A DNA stretch of 37,798 bases from Desulfovibrio sp. (GCA_031284485.1 JAISZT010000018.1:1-37798), one strand, 5' to 3'. Numbered from the stretch's first letter, positions 25,408-34,415 are shown. Program-made: numbers and translations. The notes: generated by a model from the sequence alone, not told the origin.

Positions 25408-26789
25408 TTTTTCGCCGCCGACAATCCCGCGTTGCGCTCAATCAAACGCACGGTTCCGGCAATCTGGCGGCCCAGGGTTGATTCTCTGGACATTTCCCGC
25501 TCAACCGCGGTGATGCCCTTGATCACCGTGGAATGGCGGCGGTTGAACACCGCGCCGATTTCCTCAAGGGAAAGGTCTGTGTGCTTGCGCGCCAGATAAT
25601 AGACGGTATTGCGCCCCGTCACGCATTCCTGACGGCGGGAGCGCGAGCAGAGGTATTTTTCGCTCAACCCATAGCTGTCGCAGACAAAACGGACAAGGGC
25701 GGAAATGTCCGCCTTTTTCTCCACCCCGACATACTGCGCGAGCACCTCAAGGGCCATATCCGTACTGATGCCGCTGTTCAGAAGGCGCGCCTTGAAAATC
25801 AGGCTGTTCAGGCAGGACTCCATCTGGCGCACATCCGTGCGCAAGTGCTCCACCAGCAGGTCGCACACCGGTTCCGGCAGCAGCACCTGAAAGGATTTGG
25901 CCTTGTTTTGCAGAATGATCCGCCGCATGTCCGGCGAGGGGCGCTCCATCCCGGTCAGAATGCCGGAGCAGAAATGCGAAACAAGCTGGCTGTCCACTTG
26001 CCCCATCTCACGCGGAGAAAAAGAGGAGGTAAAAATAACCCGCCCGCCTCTGGCCTGAAGATTTTTAACAATGGTCAACGCCATGTCCTGCATTTTTTCC
26101 TTGCCCTGGAAAAAATGCACGTCTTCCAGCAAAAGCACGTCCAGATCCTGCAAATCTTCCTTAAAGGTTTCCACGGTATGACCGCGTAAGGCGCAGACAA
26201 AACGCGTGGCGAATTCCTCGGCGGTCAGATACCCTACCCGCACGCCCGCGCCCTTTTCCGTTATCGACCGCCCCACGGCATGCACAAGGTGCGTCTTGCC
26301 GAGGCCGGAGGCCGAATTGACAAACAGGGTTCGCACGCTGCCGCCTTTGCGGCAAACATCCTGGGCGGCCGCCACGGCGACGCCGTTGCTTGTTCCCACC
26401 ACAAAATCAGCGAAGGAATACCGCCAGGGGACAGCCATGGCGCATGTGGGCATGGTCAGGGGCAGGCAACCCTGCCGCGCAATGGCCGGTTGTCCGCAGG
26501 CCTTGTCCGCGCCGGCTGTAAGAACGCATTTGGCGGGAGGGGCTTCCCCGACAATCTCAATCCGCACGTCCACAGCCTCCGGGGCGCAGCCCAATACCGG
26601 GGCGGCCGCCTCCCGCAGAGATGTGAGCACGCGATTTTTCAGCCATTCAGCCACAAAGGCGTTGGGAGGAAACAGGCACACAACGCCTTCACGCACTTCA
26701 GGGCGCGAAGGAGCAATCCAAACCTTAAAAACACCGGAATCAAGCGTTTTTTTGAGATTTTCAGAAATTTCGGCCCATTGATTTTGCAT
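25404..26789 (-). CDS. dnaA: DnaA-family replication initiator
   Basis: A 461-residue DnaA with all four domains: domain I (residues 1-85), a short Cys-containing linker (86-118), the AAA+ core (about 119-335) starting YSFADFVVGTSNGVAVAAAQ, and the helix-turn-helix domain IV (about 365-450). Walker A is NSASGLGKTH (158-167) where most DnaA read GGxGLGKTH; Walker B is LLLEDVHFF (219-227) where LLIDDIQF is usual; sensor I is VIFTSSFSPREM. Domain IV has VYYLARKHTDLSLEEIGAVF then NRRHSTVIKG, one residue shorter than the usual GGRDHTTV with Asp changed to Arg. It binds ATP plausibly, but box recognition may differ. It may be the main initiator or a second, diverged DnaA. No dnaN or recF is adjacent. 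AAGG precedes the ATG. Confidence 0.85.
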   Translation of the reverse strand: MQNQWAEISENLKKTLDSGVFKVWIAPSRPEVREGVVCLFPPNAFVAEWLKNRVLTSLREAAAPVLGCAPEAVDVRIEIVGEAPPAKCVLTAGADKACGQPAIARQGCLPLTMPTCAMAVPWRYSFADFVVGTSNGVAVAAAQDVCRKGGSVRTLFVNSASGLGKTHLVHAVGRSITEKGAGVRVGYLTAEEFATRFVCALRGHTVETFKEDLQDLDVLLLEDVHFFQGKEKMQDMALTIVKNLQARGGRVIFTSSFSPREMGQVDSQLVSHFCSGILTGMERPSPDMRRIILQNKAKSFQVLLPEPVCDLLVEHLRTDVRQMESCLNSLIFKARLLNSGISTDMALEVLAQYVGVEKKADISALVRFVCDSYGLSEKYLCSRSRRQECVTGRNTVYYLARKHTDLSLEEIGAVFNRRHSTVIKGITAVEREMSRESTLGRQIAGTVRLIERNAGLSAAKN

Positions 26790-27147
26790 GTAAGCCTTAT
26801 AATCAAAACGCCGAACTTAATCAATCAAACTTCCGGGAGGCTCTCACCCAAATGCGGATTTTTCTCTCCCCAAACAAATTATCATATAACATACTGAAAT
26901 AAATTGTATTTATTTAACATACCGAATACACGTCACGCCGCTAACATCCTAAAAATTCAGGTTTCTGACCGGGCATCCCGACTGAATTCACATTTTGAGC
27001 TTAAGTTTTTCCACAATGACATTTGTGTTTTTCTTGTTTTTTTTAGCGAATGCTCAAAATTTTTCATCGCCATCAGAATATCTCCGAACATTGCCGCTGT
27101 GGGGTTTGTCAAGAAGAAAAAAAACTTTTTTTATTTTTTTACAATAT
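26790..27147. other. AT-rich region upstream of dnaA with repeats and a DnaA-box match
   Basis: About 358 bases without a gene I can support. It holds TTTTCCACA at 27007-27015, a match to the DnaA box TTWTNCACA; a perfect 7-bp inverted repeat AAATAAA/TTTATTT (26897-26903 / 26909-26915) framed by direct copies of TAACATAC (26887-26894 and 26915-26922); a nested palindrome around CGGGCATCCCG; and a long A/T tract (27114-27140) that on the minus strand reads A-run then T-run and may serve as a weak terminator of fliW. It may be a dnaA control region or an origin part; one box is not enough to call an origin. Confidence 0.4.
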
Positions 27148-27678
27148 TTATTCTATAAAATCAGTATCTTTTTGCATCGCGTCGTCAATGACCCGAGGGG
27201 CGGTATCCGGGCGGTCAACAGATTCAATTTTTACCGGCTTGAGCGAATACAGATTTATCTGTGACGGACGTTCCGTGCTCTGGGGCACCTGCGCGCCCAG
27301 ACGCGCCTTGTGGTTGATCACGATGGGGCCCGTAAGGTTGAGAGCGGCCTCTTTGGGGTTTCCGGCGGGAATGGACACCGTCACCAGGATGGCGGCCTCT
27401 TCCATGCGTTCAAGCTGCAGCATTTTCTGCTCCGCATCGGGCACCATTACCTGATAGGATTGCAGAAAGCTGTAGGGATCGGCCACCAGAAGGCCCACCA
27501 TCGGGTTTGTCATGCTTTGCAAAATGAGCAACGGGGCTTCCGGGCGAATTTGCAGCAGAACAAAGTCCTGCTCGCCCTCAAAGCCGGCCAGCCCGCGCGG
27601 GAAACGCACGACCCTGTCAAGATCGACGCGACGGATCCCCAGGCGGGTCTCAATTTCTATTTCTTTGCTTCGTTCCAT
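27148..27678 (-). CDS. fliW: Flagellar assembly factor FliW
   Basis: A 176-residue FliW. Family motifs: [20 protein letters not shown] with [18 protein letters not shown], the F-P-x-G-L-x-GF signature, then [40 protein letters not shown] and [10 protein letters not shown]. FliW binds CsrA non-competitively and binds flagellin; rising free flagellin releases CsrA to block flagellin mRNA translation. It is slightly longer than the common 140-160 residues, with an extra C-terminal tail of about 25 residues. Its start lies inside the csrA 3' end (22-base overlap), so the two partners are translationally coupled. It is the last gene of the flagellar operon. Confidence 0.93.
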   Translation of the reverse strand: MERSKEIEIETRLGIRRVDLDRVVRFPRGLAGFEGEQDFVLLQIRPEAPLLILQSMTNPMVGLLVADPYSFLQSYQVMVPDAEQKMLQLERMEEAAILVTVSIPAGNPKEAALNLTGPIVINHKARLGAQVPQSTERPSQINLYSLKPVKIESVDRPDTAPRVIDDAMQKDTDFIE

Positions 27679-27893
27679 AATTCAGCGGCCACCATAACAT
27701 CTTCATTGCTGGTTGCGAGCGCGCGGCGATTTTCCTCGATTACGCGCAGATACACTTCTTCCCGATACACCACGATGTCGTCGGGAACCTCAAGCCCAAT
27801 GCGAACCTGCTTACCCTGCATACCCAGTATGGTTATGCGCATGTTCTCGCCCAGGCACAAGCTTTCACCGGGGCGACGCGTCAATATCAGCAT
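27657..27893 (-). CDS. csrA: Carbon storage regulator CsrA
   Basis: A 78-residue Csr[21 protein letters not shown] is the canonical first strand pair with Arg6 and Gly-Glu, [20 protein letters not shown] includes the GI-x-A/V-P-x2-V-x-V-x-R-x-E-I/V core (here E in place of Ala at IGLEVP and Arg44-type R in VYREEVY). It binds GGA-loop mRNAs as a dimer and represses flagellin translation; FliW, encoded overlapping it, antagonises it. The tail after about residue 60 is longer than in enteric CsrA, as is common in FliW-containing bacteria. It lies ten bases after flgL. Confidence 0.93.
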   Translation of the reverse strand: MLILTRRPGESLCLGENMRITILGMQGKQVRIGLEVPDDIVVYREEVYLRVIEENRRALATSNEDVMVAAELWNEAKK

Positions 27894-27903
27894 ATGTTAC
27901 CTG

Positions 27904-29493
27904 CTACACATAGTTGGCAAGACTCAACTGCATTATCATGGACGAAGACTTGAGCACGGTGCTGTATGCCAACTGCTGCTGCGTAAGCTTTGTTAAAAGT
28001 TCCGTCAAGTCGATGTCTTCGGTATAGCTCAACTGCTCCTGCTGGTCTATCTTCTGATAGCTCAGCACGTCCCGCGCCATTTCCACGCGGTTTTCCATTC
28101 CGCCGACGCGCGCGGCTTCCTTGAGAATGGTTTTTTCCGCTGTGGTCAGCGCGGCAAGGGTGCGCTGGCAGCCTTCCTGGTTGTCGTTTTCCAGGTAGGC
28201 GATAAAATTGCCCACCACTTCAAAAAGGTTGGCGCTCAGATCGCCCCCGTTGTTCAGCGCGGGTTCGCCCTGATAATATCCGCCGAAAATATCCTTGCCC
28301 GCGGCGTTCACGGGGATATAGGTGTCACGCATGATTTCATAGTCAAGGTCGGCGCGGTCGGGGTGGATCAGTATCTGCGTGCCGTCCTGCGGAAGCGCCG
28401 CGGTGTCCAGATAACCGCCGGGAACGGTAAAACGCATTGCAGGCGGAGGAGCGGCGACTTGCTGCGTCCTGGCCGTGGTCCAGTTGGAGCCGCCATCGGT
28501 GCTGTAGGAGTAGGTGACTTCAGGCGGATTGGTTGTTCCATCATCAACGCGCACCAGCACGTCGTGGTGGAACGTGCCGCTGGCCTCCGCCTGATTGGCG
28601 GCAAGCGTGCCGGCGGATCCCATCACGGTGATGCGCGGCGGCAAATCCTTGTCATCGCCCTGATAGATGGCTGTGGGGCGCACATAGAGCATGGTGCCGT
28701 TGCGCGCGCCCGGCCCGAGATCGGGGTCGGCCGCCGTGACCTCTTGTCCCAGTCCAGTGGCGCTGTCAAGGGGTAATTCTATCAGCACTCCGTCAGCATC
28801 AAGCACGTAGGGGGGAGAACCCACGGGCAACGGCGCGGGACTATCCGTCCAGGTCTGCCCGCCGTCTTTCGACCAGCGGTAATTCAGCGCGTCAGTGCCC
28901 ACCGTGCCGCTGTCCATAAACTGTATCACAATACTTTTGTCCGACGCGCCGGTAATGCCGTATCTGGGAGGCGTATACCCGTCAAACGTCCGCCAGTTGT
29001 CCGAGCCGCCGTTTTCCGCGTCCCAGCATGTCACGGCCAGGCCCATCTCAAAAGCGCTTTCGGTATATTCGTGCCCGGCGTAGATGGTTTTGCCTTCAAA
29101 ACGCGTGTTGGCAAGATTGAGCAACTGGCCGAAAAGCTCACGAACCTGATAGGCTATCTGCAGGCGATTTTCCGGAGTCATCGAACCGGTGGATGCCTGT
29201 TCGGCCAATGTTTTGAGACTGGTGATGGTGATCGGCACCTGTGTCGCGAGCACATTATCGGAAAGTTGCAGCCAGCCCAGGGCCGTTTCGGCATTTTCCT
29301 CATACTGTTCGGTGGCGGATATGTCGTTGCGCGTTGTGAGCACGCGGTACATGCCCACGGGATCGTCCGAGGGACGGTTGATCTTTTTCTGCGTGGAACC
29401 CTGCATATTGCTTTCCATGTAGTTGGAAAGGTTTTTTTGCATCTGCCCCACCATGTCGTGGTACATCATGCGCTGTGTTACGCGTATGGGCAT
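27904..29493 (-). CDS. flgL: Flagellar hook-associated protein 3 (FlgL), enlarged
   Basis: A 529-residue FlgL; the enteric protein is about 315. The ends are conserved: MPIRVTQRMMYHDMVGQMQK and INRPSDDPVGMYRVLTTRND at the N-terminus (the flagellin-like D0/D1 helix with the PSDDP motif) and LTELLTKLTQQQLAYSTVLK plus MIMQLSLANYV at the C-terminus. The middle (about 150-400) is an inserted exposed domain with two Asp-box-like motifs, SKDGGQTW (208-215) and STDGGSNW (331-338), of the S-x-D-x-G-x-T-W type found at beta-propeller and sugar-binding-protein turns. It forms the junction between hook and filament with FlgK. It lies nine bases after flgK. Confidence 0.9.
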   Translation of the reverse strand: MPIRVTQRMMYHDMVGQMQKNLSNYMESNMQGSTQKKINRPSDDPVGMYRVLTTRNDISATEQYEENAETALGWLQLSDNVLATQVPITITSLKTLAEQASTGSMTPENRLQIAYQVRELFGQLLNLANTRFEGKTIYAGHEYTESAFEMGLAVTCWDAENGGSDNWRTFDGYTPPRYGITGASDKSIVIQFMDSGTVGTDALNYRWSKDGGQTWTDSPAPLPVGSPPYVLDADGVLIELPLDSATGLGQEVTAADPDLGPGARNGTMLYVRPTAIYQGDDKDLPPRITVMGSAGTLAANQAEASGTFHHDVLVRVDDGTTNPPEVTYSYSTDGGSNWTTARTQQVAAPPPAMRFTVPGGYLDTAALPQDGTQILIHPDRADLDYEIMRDTYIPVNAAGKDIFGGYYQGEPALNNGGDLSANLFEVVGNFIAYLENDNQEGCQRTLAALTTAEKTILKEAARVGGMENRVEMARDVLSYQKIDQQEQLSYTEDIDLTELLTKLTQQQLAYSTVLKSSSMIMQLSLANYV

Positions 29494-29502
29494 ATGAGCC
29501 TC

Positions 29503-31710
29503 CTACTGTTTCAGGCCCAACAGGGTTTGCAGCATCTGGTCGGCCGTTGTTATCATTTTGGCCGCCGCCGTATAGGCGTGCTGGTATTTGATCAGATTGG
29601 ACATTTCCTCGTCCATGTTCACACCCGTAACAGAGGTGACGCGCGCGAGCAAATCTTCGGATATCGCCGTATTGTATTCGGCATTGGTTTGCGATTGCCG
29701 CTTGTCCGCGCCCACGGTGGAAACGAGCGTGGCGTAATACTGGGAAAGCGACTGGTTGGTCGTCGTTTTCCAGAAGGTGTAGATGCTGACGTTTTTTTCG
29801 GCCAGTTTGCCGATGTTCTTGGCCGTCACCGGATCGCCCGCGTTGGCGTAGAAATTGACGCCGGAGCCGGCAACCTGGGCGTTGACCTGCCCGGAGGCGA
29901 TCAGATCCGTGTCCGTGTGCAGGGCGCTGTTGACGGCAAGGTTTGCGGCGCTGTCGCCGGTAAAAAAGCTGTTCAGGCCAAGGGCGGCCAGAAGCCCGCT
30001 GGAATCCTCGCCCATGGCGAAAGAAATATTAGGATCTGTGCTTTCAATGAGCAGTTTGCCGTCCACTATTCTGGCAAAGAGCGGCTGGGGAGGCGTTATC
30101 GGAATGCCGTCACTGTCCACAAAGCCGTTGTTGATGGCCTGGGCCACGTCTTCAAGCGTATGAACGGCCGGGTCAAAATTCTGGACGCCAGGTTGCGACC
30201 AGTCGAAATCCAGCATGCCGGAAGCGACATAGTCCCCGGTCGTCTTGTCATAAAAGTGCATGTTGACATTGCCGGCCTGCAAACGGTTTGCCCAGGGGAG
30301 CATGGCCTGCGGGGAGCCGAGGGCCATGTCCGTTGCGCCCACCGCCTGCTGGCCCTGCGCGAAATCAAGCATTTTCAGGCCCGCGCCCTGGCTGTGGACG
30401 CGGTTCGTCTCCCAGATAAGGGAAGATATCACGGCGTCAAGTTCGTCAATATAGCGGCCGCAGTTGTCGTCGCGGATGTTGAAGGCCGCCGCCAGCTTGC
30501 CGCCGGTGACGCGGTCCTGGTTGTCCGTGCCGTCAAAATATTTTTGCGGGGTGATGTTTTCCGGCCCGCGCGTCGGCTCTATCCAGTACAAAGCGTCCTT
30601 GGGCACCACGTCGAACTTGTCGCCGACGTTGAACTGCAAATTCCCCATCACGCCGGGCGTCCCGACCGGGAAATTCGGATCACTGAAAGAAATTTTCAGA
30701 TCCTTGACCAGCACCGGGTCAACAAAGCCGTCACCGTCATTATCGGTAATGTCAAAACGCAGTTCCTGGCCGTCCTCGCCGCGCAGCCATGTTCTGCCCC
30801 CGTCCAGAGAAACCCGGAACTGCGGCGGGGGGGTCGCGCTTACGCCGCCTCCCGTCACAATTTCCACCGTGTACTCGTGATCGTCCGAGCCGCCGAAATC
30901 CAGTCTGGCGTTTGTCGCCGTGCCGGTGGAGGGGGGAAGCTGGGGTCTGGTTTCCGCCTGCGGCCCCATCACGCGCAGTTCAAAGGTGCTTATGCCGTCC
31001 ACCAGCGGCTGGCCCGTGGTAAGCTGAACGCGAAAATCCCCCAGACCGCGATCATAGGTTTCCACGTCAACCAGGGTGGCCAGTTCGCGCACCATCTGGT
31101 CGCGTTTGTCAAGCAGGCTGTTGGGATTGCTGACGCCCTTCACGGTCTGCAAATTTATCTGGTTGTTCAAATCCGCAATGCTTTTTGAAAGGGCGTTCAC
31201 GCGATCCACGGAATCGTGGATGGAGACGTCCATCTCGCGCTGAATCTGCCTGATGCCGTCCATGGTGTTGCGCACCATGTCGGTCAGGCCGTCGGCAAAC
31301 GAAAGCAGGCTCACGCGGGTGGCGGTGTCGTCCGGGCGCAGGGCCAGATCGTTCCAGGCGTTGAAAAAATTGTTCATGGCCGAACTGACGCCCGCCCGGT
31401 TGGACTCGTTGAACAGATTTTCCAGCGAGGCCATTATCTCGTTGTGTTCGTTCCAGCGCGAGGAAGTCGTGTACTGGTCAACGTAGGAGCGTTCCAGAAA
31501 AGCGTCAAAAAAGCGCAGCACCTGCTGCACGTTGACGCCCATTCCCTGGGCGCCGGGCTTTCTGATCAAGGCGACGGCGTCGCGCTGGTCAACATATTGG
31601 CGGGAATAGCCCTCGGTATCGGCGTTGGCAAGGTTGTTGCCGGTAACGGCAATCCATGCCTGGGCGGCATTCAGGGCGGATTCGCCTATGCTCATAAGTG
31701 AATTAAGCAT
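29503..31710 (-). CDS. flgK: Flagellar hook-associated protein 1 (FlgK), enlarged
   Basis: About 735 residues from the ATG at 31710 (GGGAGG five bases upstream; a GTG one codon earlier is also in frame). The N-terminus SALNAAQAWIAVTGNNLANA with DTEGYSRQYVDQRD is the classic FlgK D0 helix, then GMGVNVQQVLRFFDAFLERS. The C-terminus has VTGVNMDEEMSNLIKYQHAY and AAKMITTADQMLQTLLGLKQ. Enteric FlgK is about 550 residues; the extra length lies in the middle, and includes SLDGGRTW (about 301-308), an Asp-box matching those in FlgL. FlgN (chaperone) is encoded directly upstream with a one-base overlap (TGATG). Confidence 0.92.
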   Translation of the reverse strand: MLNSLMSIGESALNAAQAWIAVTGNNLANADTEGYSRQYVDQRDAVALIRKPGAQGMGVNVQQVLRFFDAFLERSYVDQYTTSSRWNEHNEIMASLENLFNESNRAGVSSAMNNFFNAWNDLALRPDDTATRVSLLSFADGLTDMVRNTMDGIRQIQREMDVSIHDSVDRVNALSKSIADLNNQINLQTVKGVSNPNSLLDKRDQMVRELATLVDVETYDRGLGDFRVQLTTGQPLVDGISTFELRVMGPQAETRPQLPPSTGTATNARLDFGGSDDHEYTVEIVTGGGVSATPPPQFRVSLDGGRTWLRGEDGQELRFDITDNDGDGFVDPVLVKDLKISFSDPNFPVGTPGVMGNLQFNVGDKFDVVPKDALYWIEPTRGPENITPQKYFDGTDNQDRVTGGKLAAAFNIRDDNCGRYIDELDAVISSLIWETNRVHSQGAGLKMLDFAQGQQAVGATDMALGSPQAMLPWANRLQAGNVNMHFYDKTTGDYVASGMLDFDWSQPGVQNFDPAVHTLEDVAQAINNGFVDSDGIPITPPQPLFARIVDGKLLIESTDPNISFAMGEDSSGLLAALGLNSFFTGDSAANLAVNSALHTDTDLIASGQVNAQVAGSGVNFYANAGDPVTAKNIGKLAEKNVSIYTFWKTTTNQSLSQYYATLVSTVGADKRQSQTNAEYNTAISEDLLARVTSVTGVNMDEEMSNLIKYQHAYTAAAKMITTADQMLQTLLGLKQ

Positions 31711-32177
31711 CACAGCCTCCCGGAAATAAGCGCGGCGTCAGTGTGCGTCTTGCGCGCCATGCCGCCCCTGCGGCCATACACCTCGGCCTTGTCGGGCGCG
31801 GCCATGCCGGTGAGCGTTTGCAGCGCGCGCGTGCTCTGATCCAGCAGGGCAAGAGAAAGCCCGGCATTGCGCGAGGCCTGCCGGGAAACGCCCTGTTCGC
31901 CTTCGTCAATGTCGGCAAACAGCGCGCGCAGCGCGGCGCTTTTGTCTTCAGGTAGCATGGCGGCGTAGTCCATCACTCTGCCCCCGCCGACCATGCGTAT
32001 GACCAGACTTTTTTCCACAGCCAACTGGCGTATAAGTTCGTGGATGGAAAATTCGAGGCCAACGGCGCTTCCGGCGTCGCGCGAAAGCAGTATCCGGTAT
32101 TCCTCTTCCAGAAGGTCGCGCAAAAGCGCAAGCCCTTTGTTCTGGCGGAACAAACTGTCATGGATTGTCTGGTACAT
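31710..32177 (-). CDS. flgN: FlgN-type export chaperone
   Basis: A 155-residue FlgN-family protein, mostly helical: LFRQNKGLALLRDLLEEEYR, then IHELIRQLAVEKSLVIRM and a C-terminal helix LSLALLDQSTRALQTLTGMA, ending with the family-like turn EVYGRRGGMARKT. FlgN binds the C-termini of FlgK and FlgL and delivers them to the flagellar export gate. The neighbouring flgK and flgL fit, and the stop overlaps flgK by one base. Sequence conservation in this family is low, so the call rests on both the motif near the end (Y-x-R-x-G) and position. Confidence 0.8.
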   Translation of the reverse strand: MYQTIHDSLFRQNKGLALLRDLLEEEYRILLSRDAGSAVGLEFSIHELIRQLAVEKSLVIRMVGGGRVMDYAAMLPEDKSAALRALFADIDEGEQGVSRQASRNAGLSLALLDQSTRALQTLTGMAAPDKAEVYGRRGGMARKTHTDAALISGRL

Positions 32178-32236
32178 ACCTTACCTCACTGCGGCACAAA
32201 CTGCCTCTCTCATGGAACATGCAAAATCGGTGCCGA

Positions 32237-33310
32237 CTATCCATGGATATCCAGCGCCGTCAAAGGCGGAATGCTCTGCTCCGCCGGATTCCGAACCGGC
32301 GCCGCCTGAGCGGGCGCGCCTCCCTGTGGCGGATTCTGCGCCGCCGCCTGGCCGCCCGCCTGCAAGGTGTTGATAATATCCTGCCCGTGCCGCCTGCCTT
32401 TCGGCACGTTCGTCGTGTAGCGCACCTTGCGCCCTGAAGTCTGCCGGGCGGCGTTGTCAACCGGAGACTGCAGGGGCGGGCGCACAGAGCCGGGGCCGAG
32501 CTTTGTTCCGGCCTCCTGCCTGGCTATGCGGGCAAGCTCCATGCCGGAACGGGAAAACTCGCGCCGCGCGCCCTGCCCGGCGGGCACGGCTTCGATCTGT
32601 ATGGGGGGATTTATGGCCTGCTGTTGCCGCAAGGCCAGGAGCGCCTGCTCCACTTCCGGCGCCGTCACTTCATCGGCGTTTTCGGGGATAGCGGCGTCCA
32701 TGCCGGAAACCGCCGGCGTTTTTTCCTCCACAACGCCGTGTTGCGGCGCGTAGCTTTCATATATTGATGATAACGCGTCGCCCGGACGCGCCGGGGCAAC
32801 CCTGTCCCCATCCGCGCCGAACGACCGTGGCTTCCCTTGCGGGACATTCCGCGCGGACGCCTTGTCCGGCCCTTCGGGCAACAAGGGAGCGGCCGACGGC
32901 GTAAAGCCCGTGCCCTGGGCCATGCCGGACGCCCCGGCCAGACTGCGGCTGGCCGAAACAAGATTTCGGGAAAGCTGGGCGTACATCATGTCGGCAAGGC
33001 CGATGCCGCCGGCGGAGGTCATTTTTTTTGACAGCTCCTGATCGTACATGTCCTGCCAGAATTTCTCCTCCCGACCGTGCAGCAACCCGCCCTTGGGAAG
33101 GGTATTGCGCATTTCCTGCCACATTTTCTGAATAAAAACGGATTCAAACCCTTCGCAGGCCTCACGCAGTTTTTTTTCCTTCTGCTCGGGCGTCATTTTT
33201 TTGCCGCGCAGATCGCCTATGCCGGCGAGTTTGGCCTGAAGTTCGTAGCGCGCGTTTTCCGCGTTGGCCGCGCTTGGGGATCCGTAAGGGGTTGTCAGGG
33301 GAGCGGTCAT
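32237..33310 (-). CDS. flgJ: FlgJ-like rod-binding protein without muramidase domain
   Basis: A 357-residue protein. Residues about 38-120 are the rod-binding (FlgJ N-terminal) domain: KKLREACEGFESVFIQKMWQ, RNTLPKGGLLHGREEKFWQD, MYDQELSKKMTSAGGIGLAD and MMYAQLSR, the usual F-E-x2-F/M-x3-M and GLAD/GIGLAD block. The remaining 230 residues are proline- and glutamine-rich, low-complexity and without the glucosaminidase domain found in enteric FlgJ. It would cap or scaffold the rod, with peptidoglycan cleavage left to another enzyme. Its ATG lies one base after the flgI stop. The 59 bases between it and flgN contain no flgM, which sits here in many flagellar operons. Confidence 0.8.
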   Translation of the reverse strand: MTAPLTTPYGSPSAANAENARYELQAKLAGIGDLRGKKMTPEQKEKKLREACEGFESVFIQKMWQEMRNTLPKGGLLHGREEKFWQDMYDQELSKKMTSAGGIGLADMMYAQLSRNLVSASRSLAGASGMAQGTGFTPSAAPLLPEGPDKASARNVPQGKPRSFGADGDRVAPARPGDALSSIYESYAPQHGVVEEKTPAVSGMDAAIPENADEVTAPEVEQALLALRQQQAINPPIQIEAVPAGQGARREFSRSGMELARIARQEAGTKLGPGSVRPPLQSPVDNAARQTSGRKVRYTTNVPKGRRHGQDIINTLQAGGQAAAQNPPQGGAPAQAAPVRNPAEQSIPPLTALDIHG

Positions 33311-33311
33311 T

Positions 33312-34415
33312 TCAGATCACCTCCAGATCGGCATGGAGCGAGCCTGAAGCCTGCAGACTGCGCAGTATGGAGATGAGATCGCGCGGTGTCGCGCCTATGG
33401 CGTTCAGGCCGTCCACAAGTTCCTGTAGCGTGGCCCCCTCAACCATCAGCAGCCGGCGGTTTTCTTCCTTCATATTGACGTCGGTCTGCGGGGAAACGAC
33501 CGTCTGCCCCTGGGAGAACGGTCCGGGCTGCGAAACCTGCTCGCTCTCCTGCACGGTTATCTGCAGGTTGCCGTGGGCCACGGCCGCGCGGGAAATGCGC
33601 ACGTCCCGCCCAAGCACGACGGTGCCCGTTTTTTCATCCACCACCACCTTGGCGGCGATGTCCGGCGTTATTTCAAGATTCTCCACCGAGGCCATCAACG
33701 GCACCAGGTTATTTTTATAGTGCGCGGGGACGTCCACATTCACGCTCTGCGCGTCCAGCGCGCGGGCGAACGGCCCGCCCATGACGGAATTCAGCCGCTC
33801 GGCTATCTGCTGGGCCGTGGAAAAATCCCCGTGGCGCAAATTCAGAGTCAAATGGTCCTGCTGGTTGAATTCAAAAGGAATGGCCCGTTCCACAATGCCG
33901 CCTCCGGGGATGACGGCCACCGTGTTGATGTTTTTGGCCGTGCTCGCCGCCGCGCCGGCGGCGGAAGCTCCGCCCACGGTCAAGGCCCCCTGGGCAAGGG
34001 TGTATGTTTTGCCGTCAACGCCCTTGAGCGCTGTTTGCAGCAGCACCCCGCCGAGAAGCGAGGTGGCGTCGCCCACCGAGGAAACAGTCACGTCCAGCCG
34101 TGAACCGGGCTTGGCGGAAACAGGCATGCGCGCCGTCACCATGACCGATGCCACATTTTTGATCTTGAGCTGGGCCTGGTTCACGCCCACGCCCATGCGA
34201 TCCATCATGTTTTTCATGGAACTCAAGGTGAATACGGAATCCTTTTTGTCGCCGGTGCCGGCCAGGCCCACAACAAGGCCATAGCCGATAAGCTGGTTGT
34301 CGCGCACGCCGGAGAAGGTGGCGATATCCTTGATGCGCACGGCATTGGCCGGGGAAGCGAGCGACAGCGCGACGGCGAGGCATAAGAGGCTGAATAGAAA
34401 ACGTGTCAATTTCAT
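33312..34415 (-). CDS. flgI: Flagellar P-ring protein FlgI
   Basis: A 367-residue FlgI with a cleavable Sec signal peptide (residues 1-25, cleavage after ASPANA before VRIKDIATF). Family motifs follow: [70 protein letters not shown] and, near the end, [20 protein letters not shown] with [20 protein letters not shown]. Full length for the family. It forms the periplasmic P-ring around the rod. AAGGAG lies nine bases before the ATG. It is the first flagellar gene here; flgF, flgG, flgA and flgH, which usually come before it, are not in the window. Confidence 0.95.
   Translation of the reverse strand: MKLTRFLFSLLCLAVALSLASPANAVRIKDIATFSGVRDNQLIGYGLVVGLAGTGDKKDSVFTLSSMKNMMDRMGVGVNQAQLKIKNVASVMVTARMPVSAKPGSRLDVTVSSVGDATSLLGGVLLQTALKGVDGKTYTLAQGALTVGGASAAGAAASTAKNINTVAVIPGGGIVERAIPFEFNQQDHLTLNLRHGDFSTAQQIAERLNSVMGGPFARALDAQSVNVDVPAHYKNNLVPLMASVENLEITPDIAAKVVVDEKTGTVVLGRDVRISRAAVAHGNLQITVQESEQVSQPGPFSQGQTVVSPQTDVNMKEENRRLLMVEGATLQELVDGLNAIGATPRDLISILRSLQASGSLHADLEVI

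Noticed and set aside
29071..31188. 705-codon open frame on the plus strand opposite flgK/flgL
   Set aside because: It is antisense to genes with clear family motifs; GC-rich codon bias keeps the opposite frame open. No family motif in its translation.
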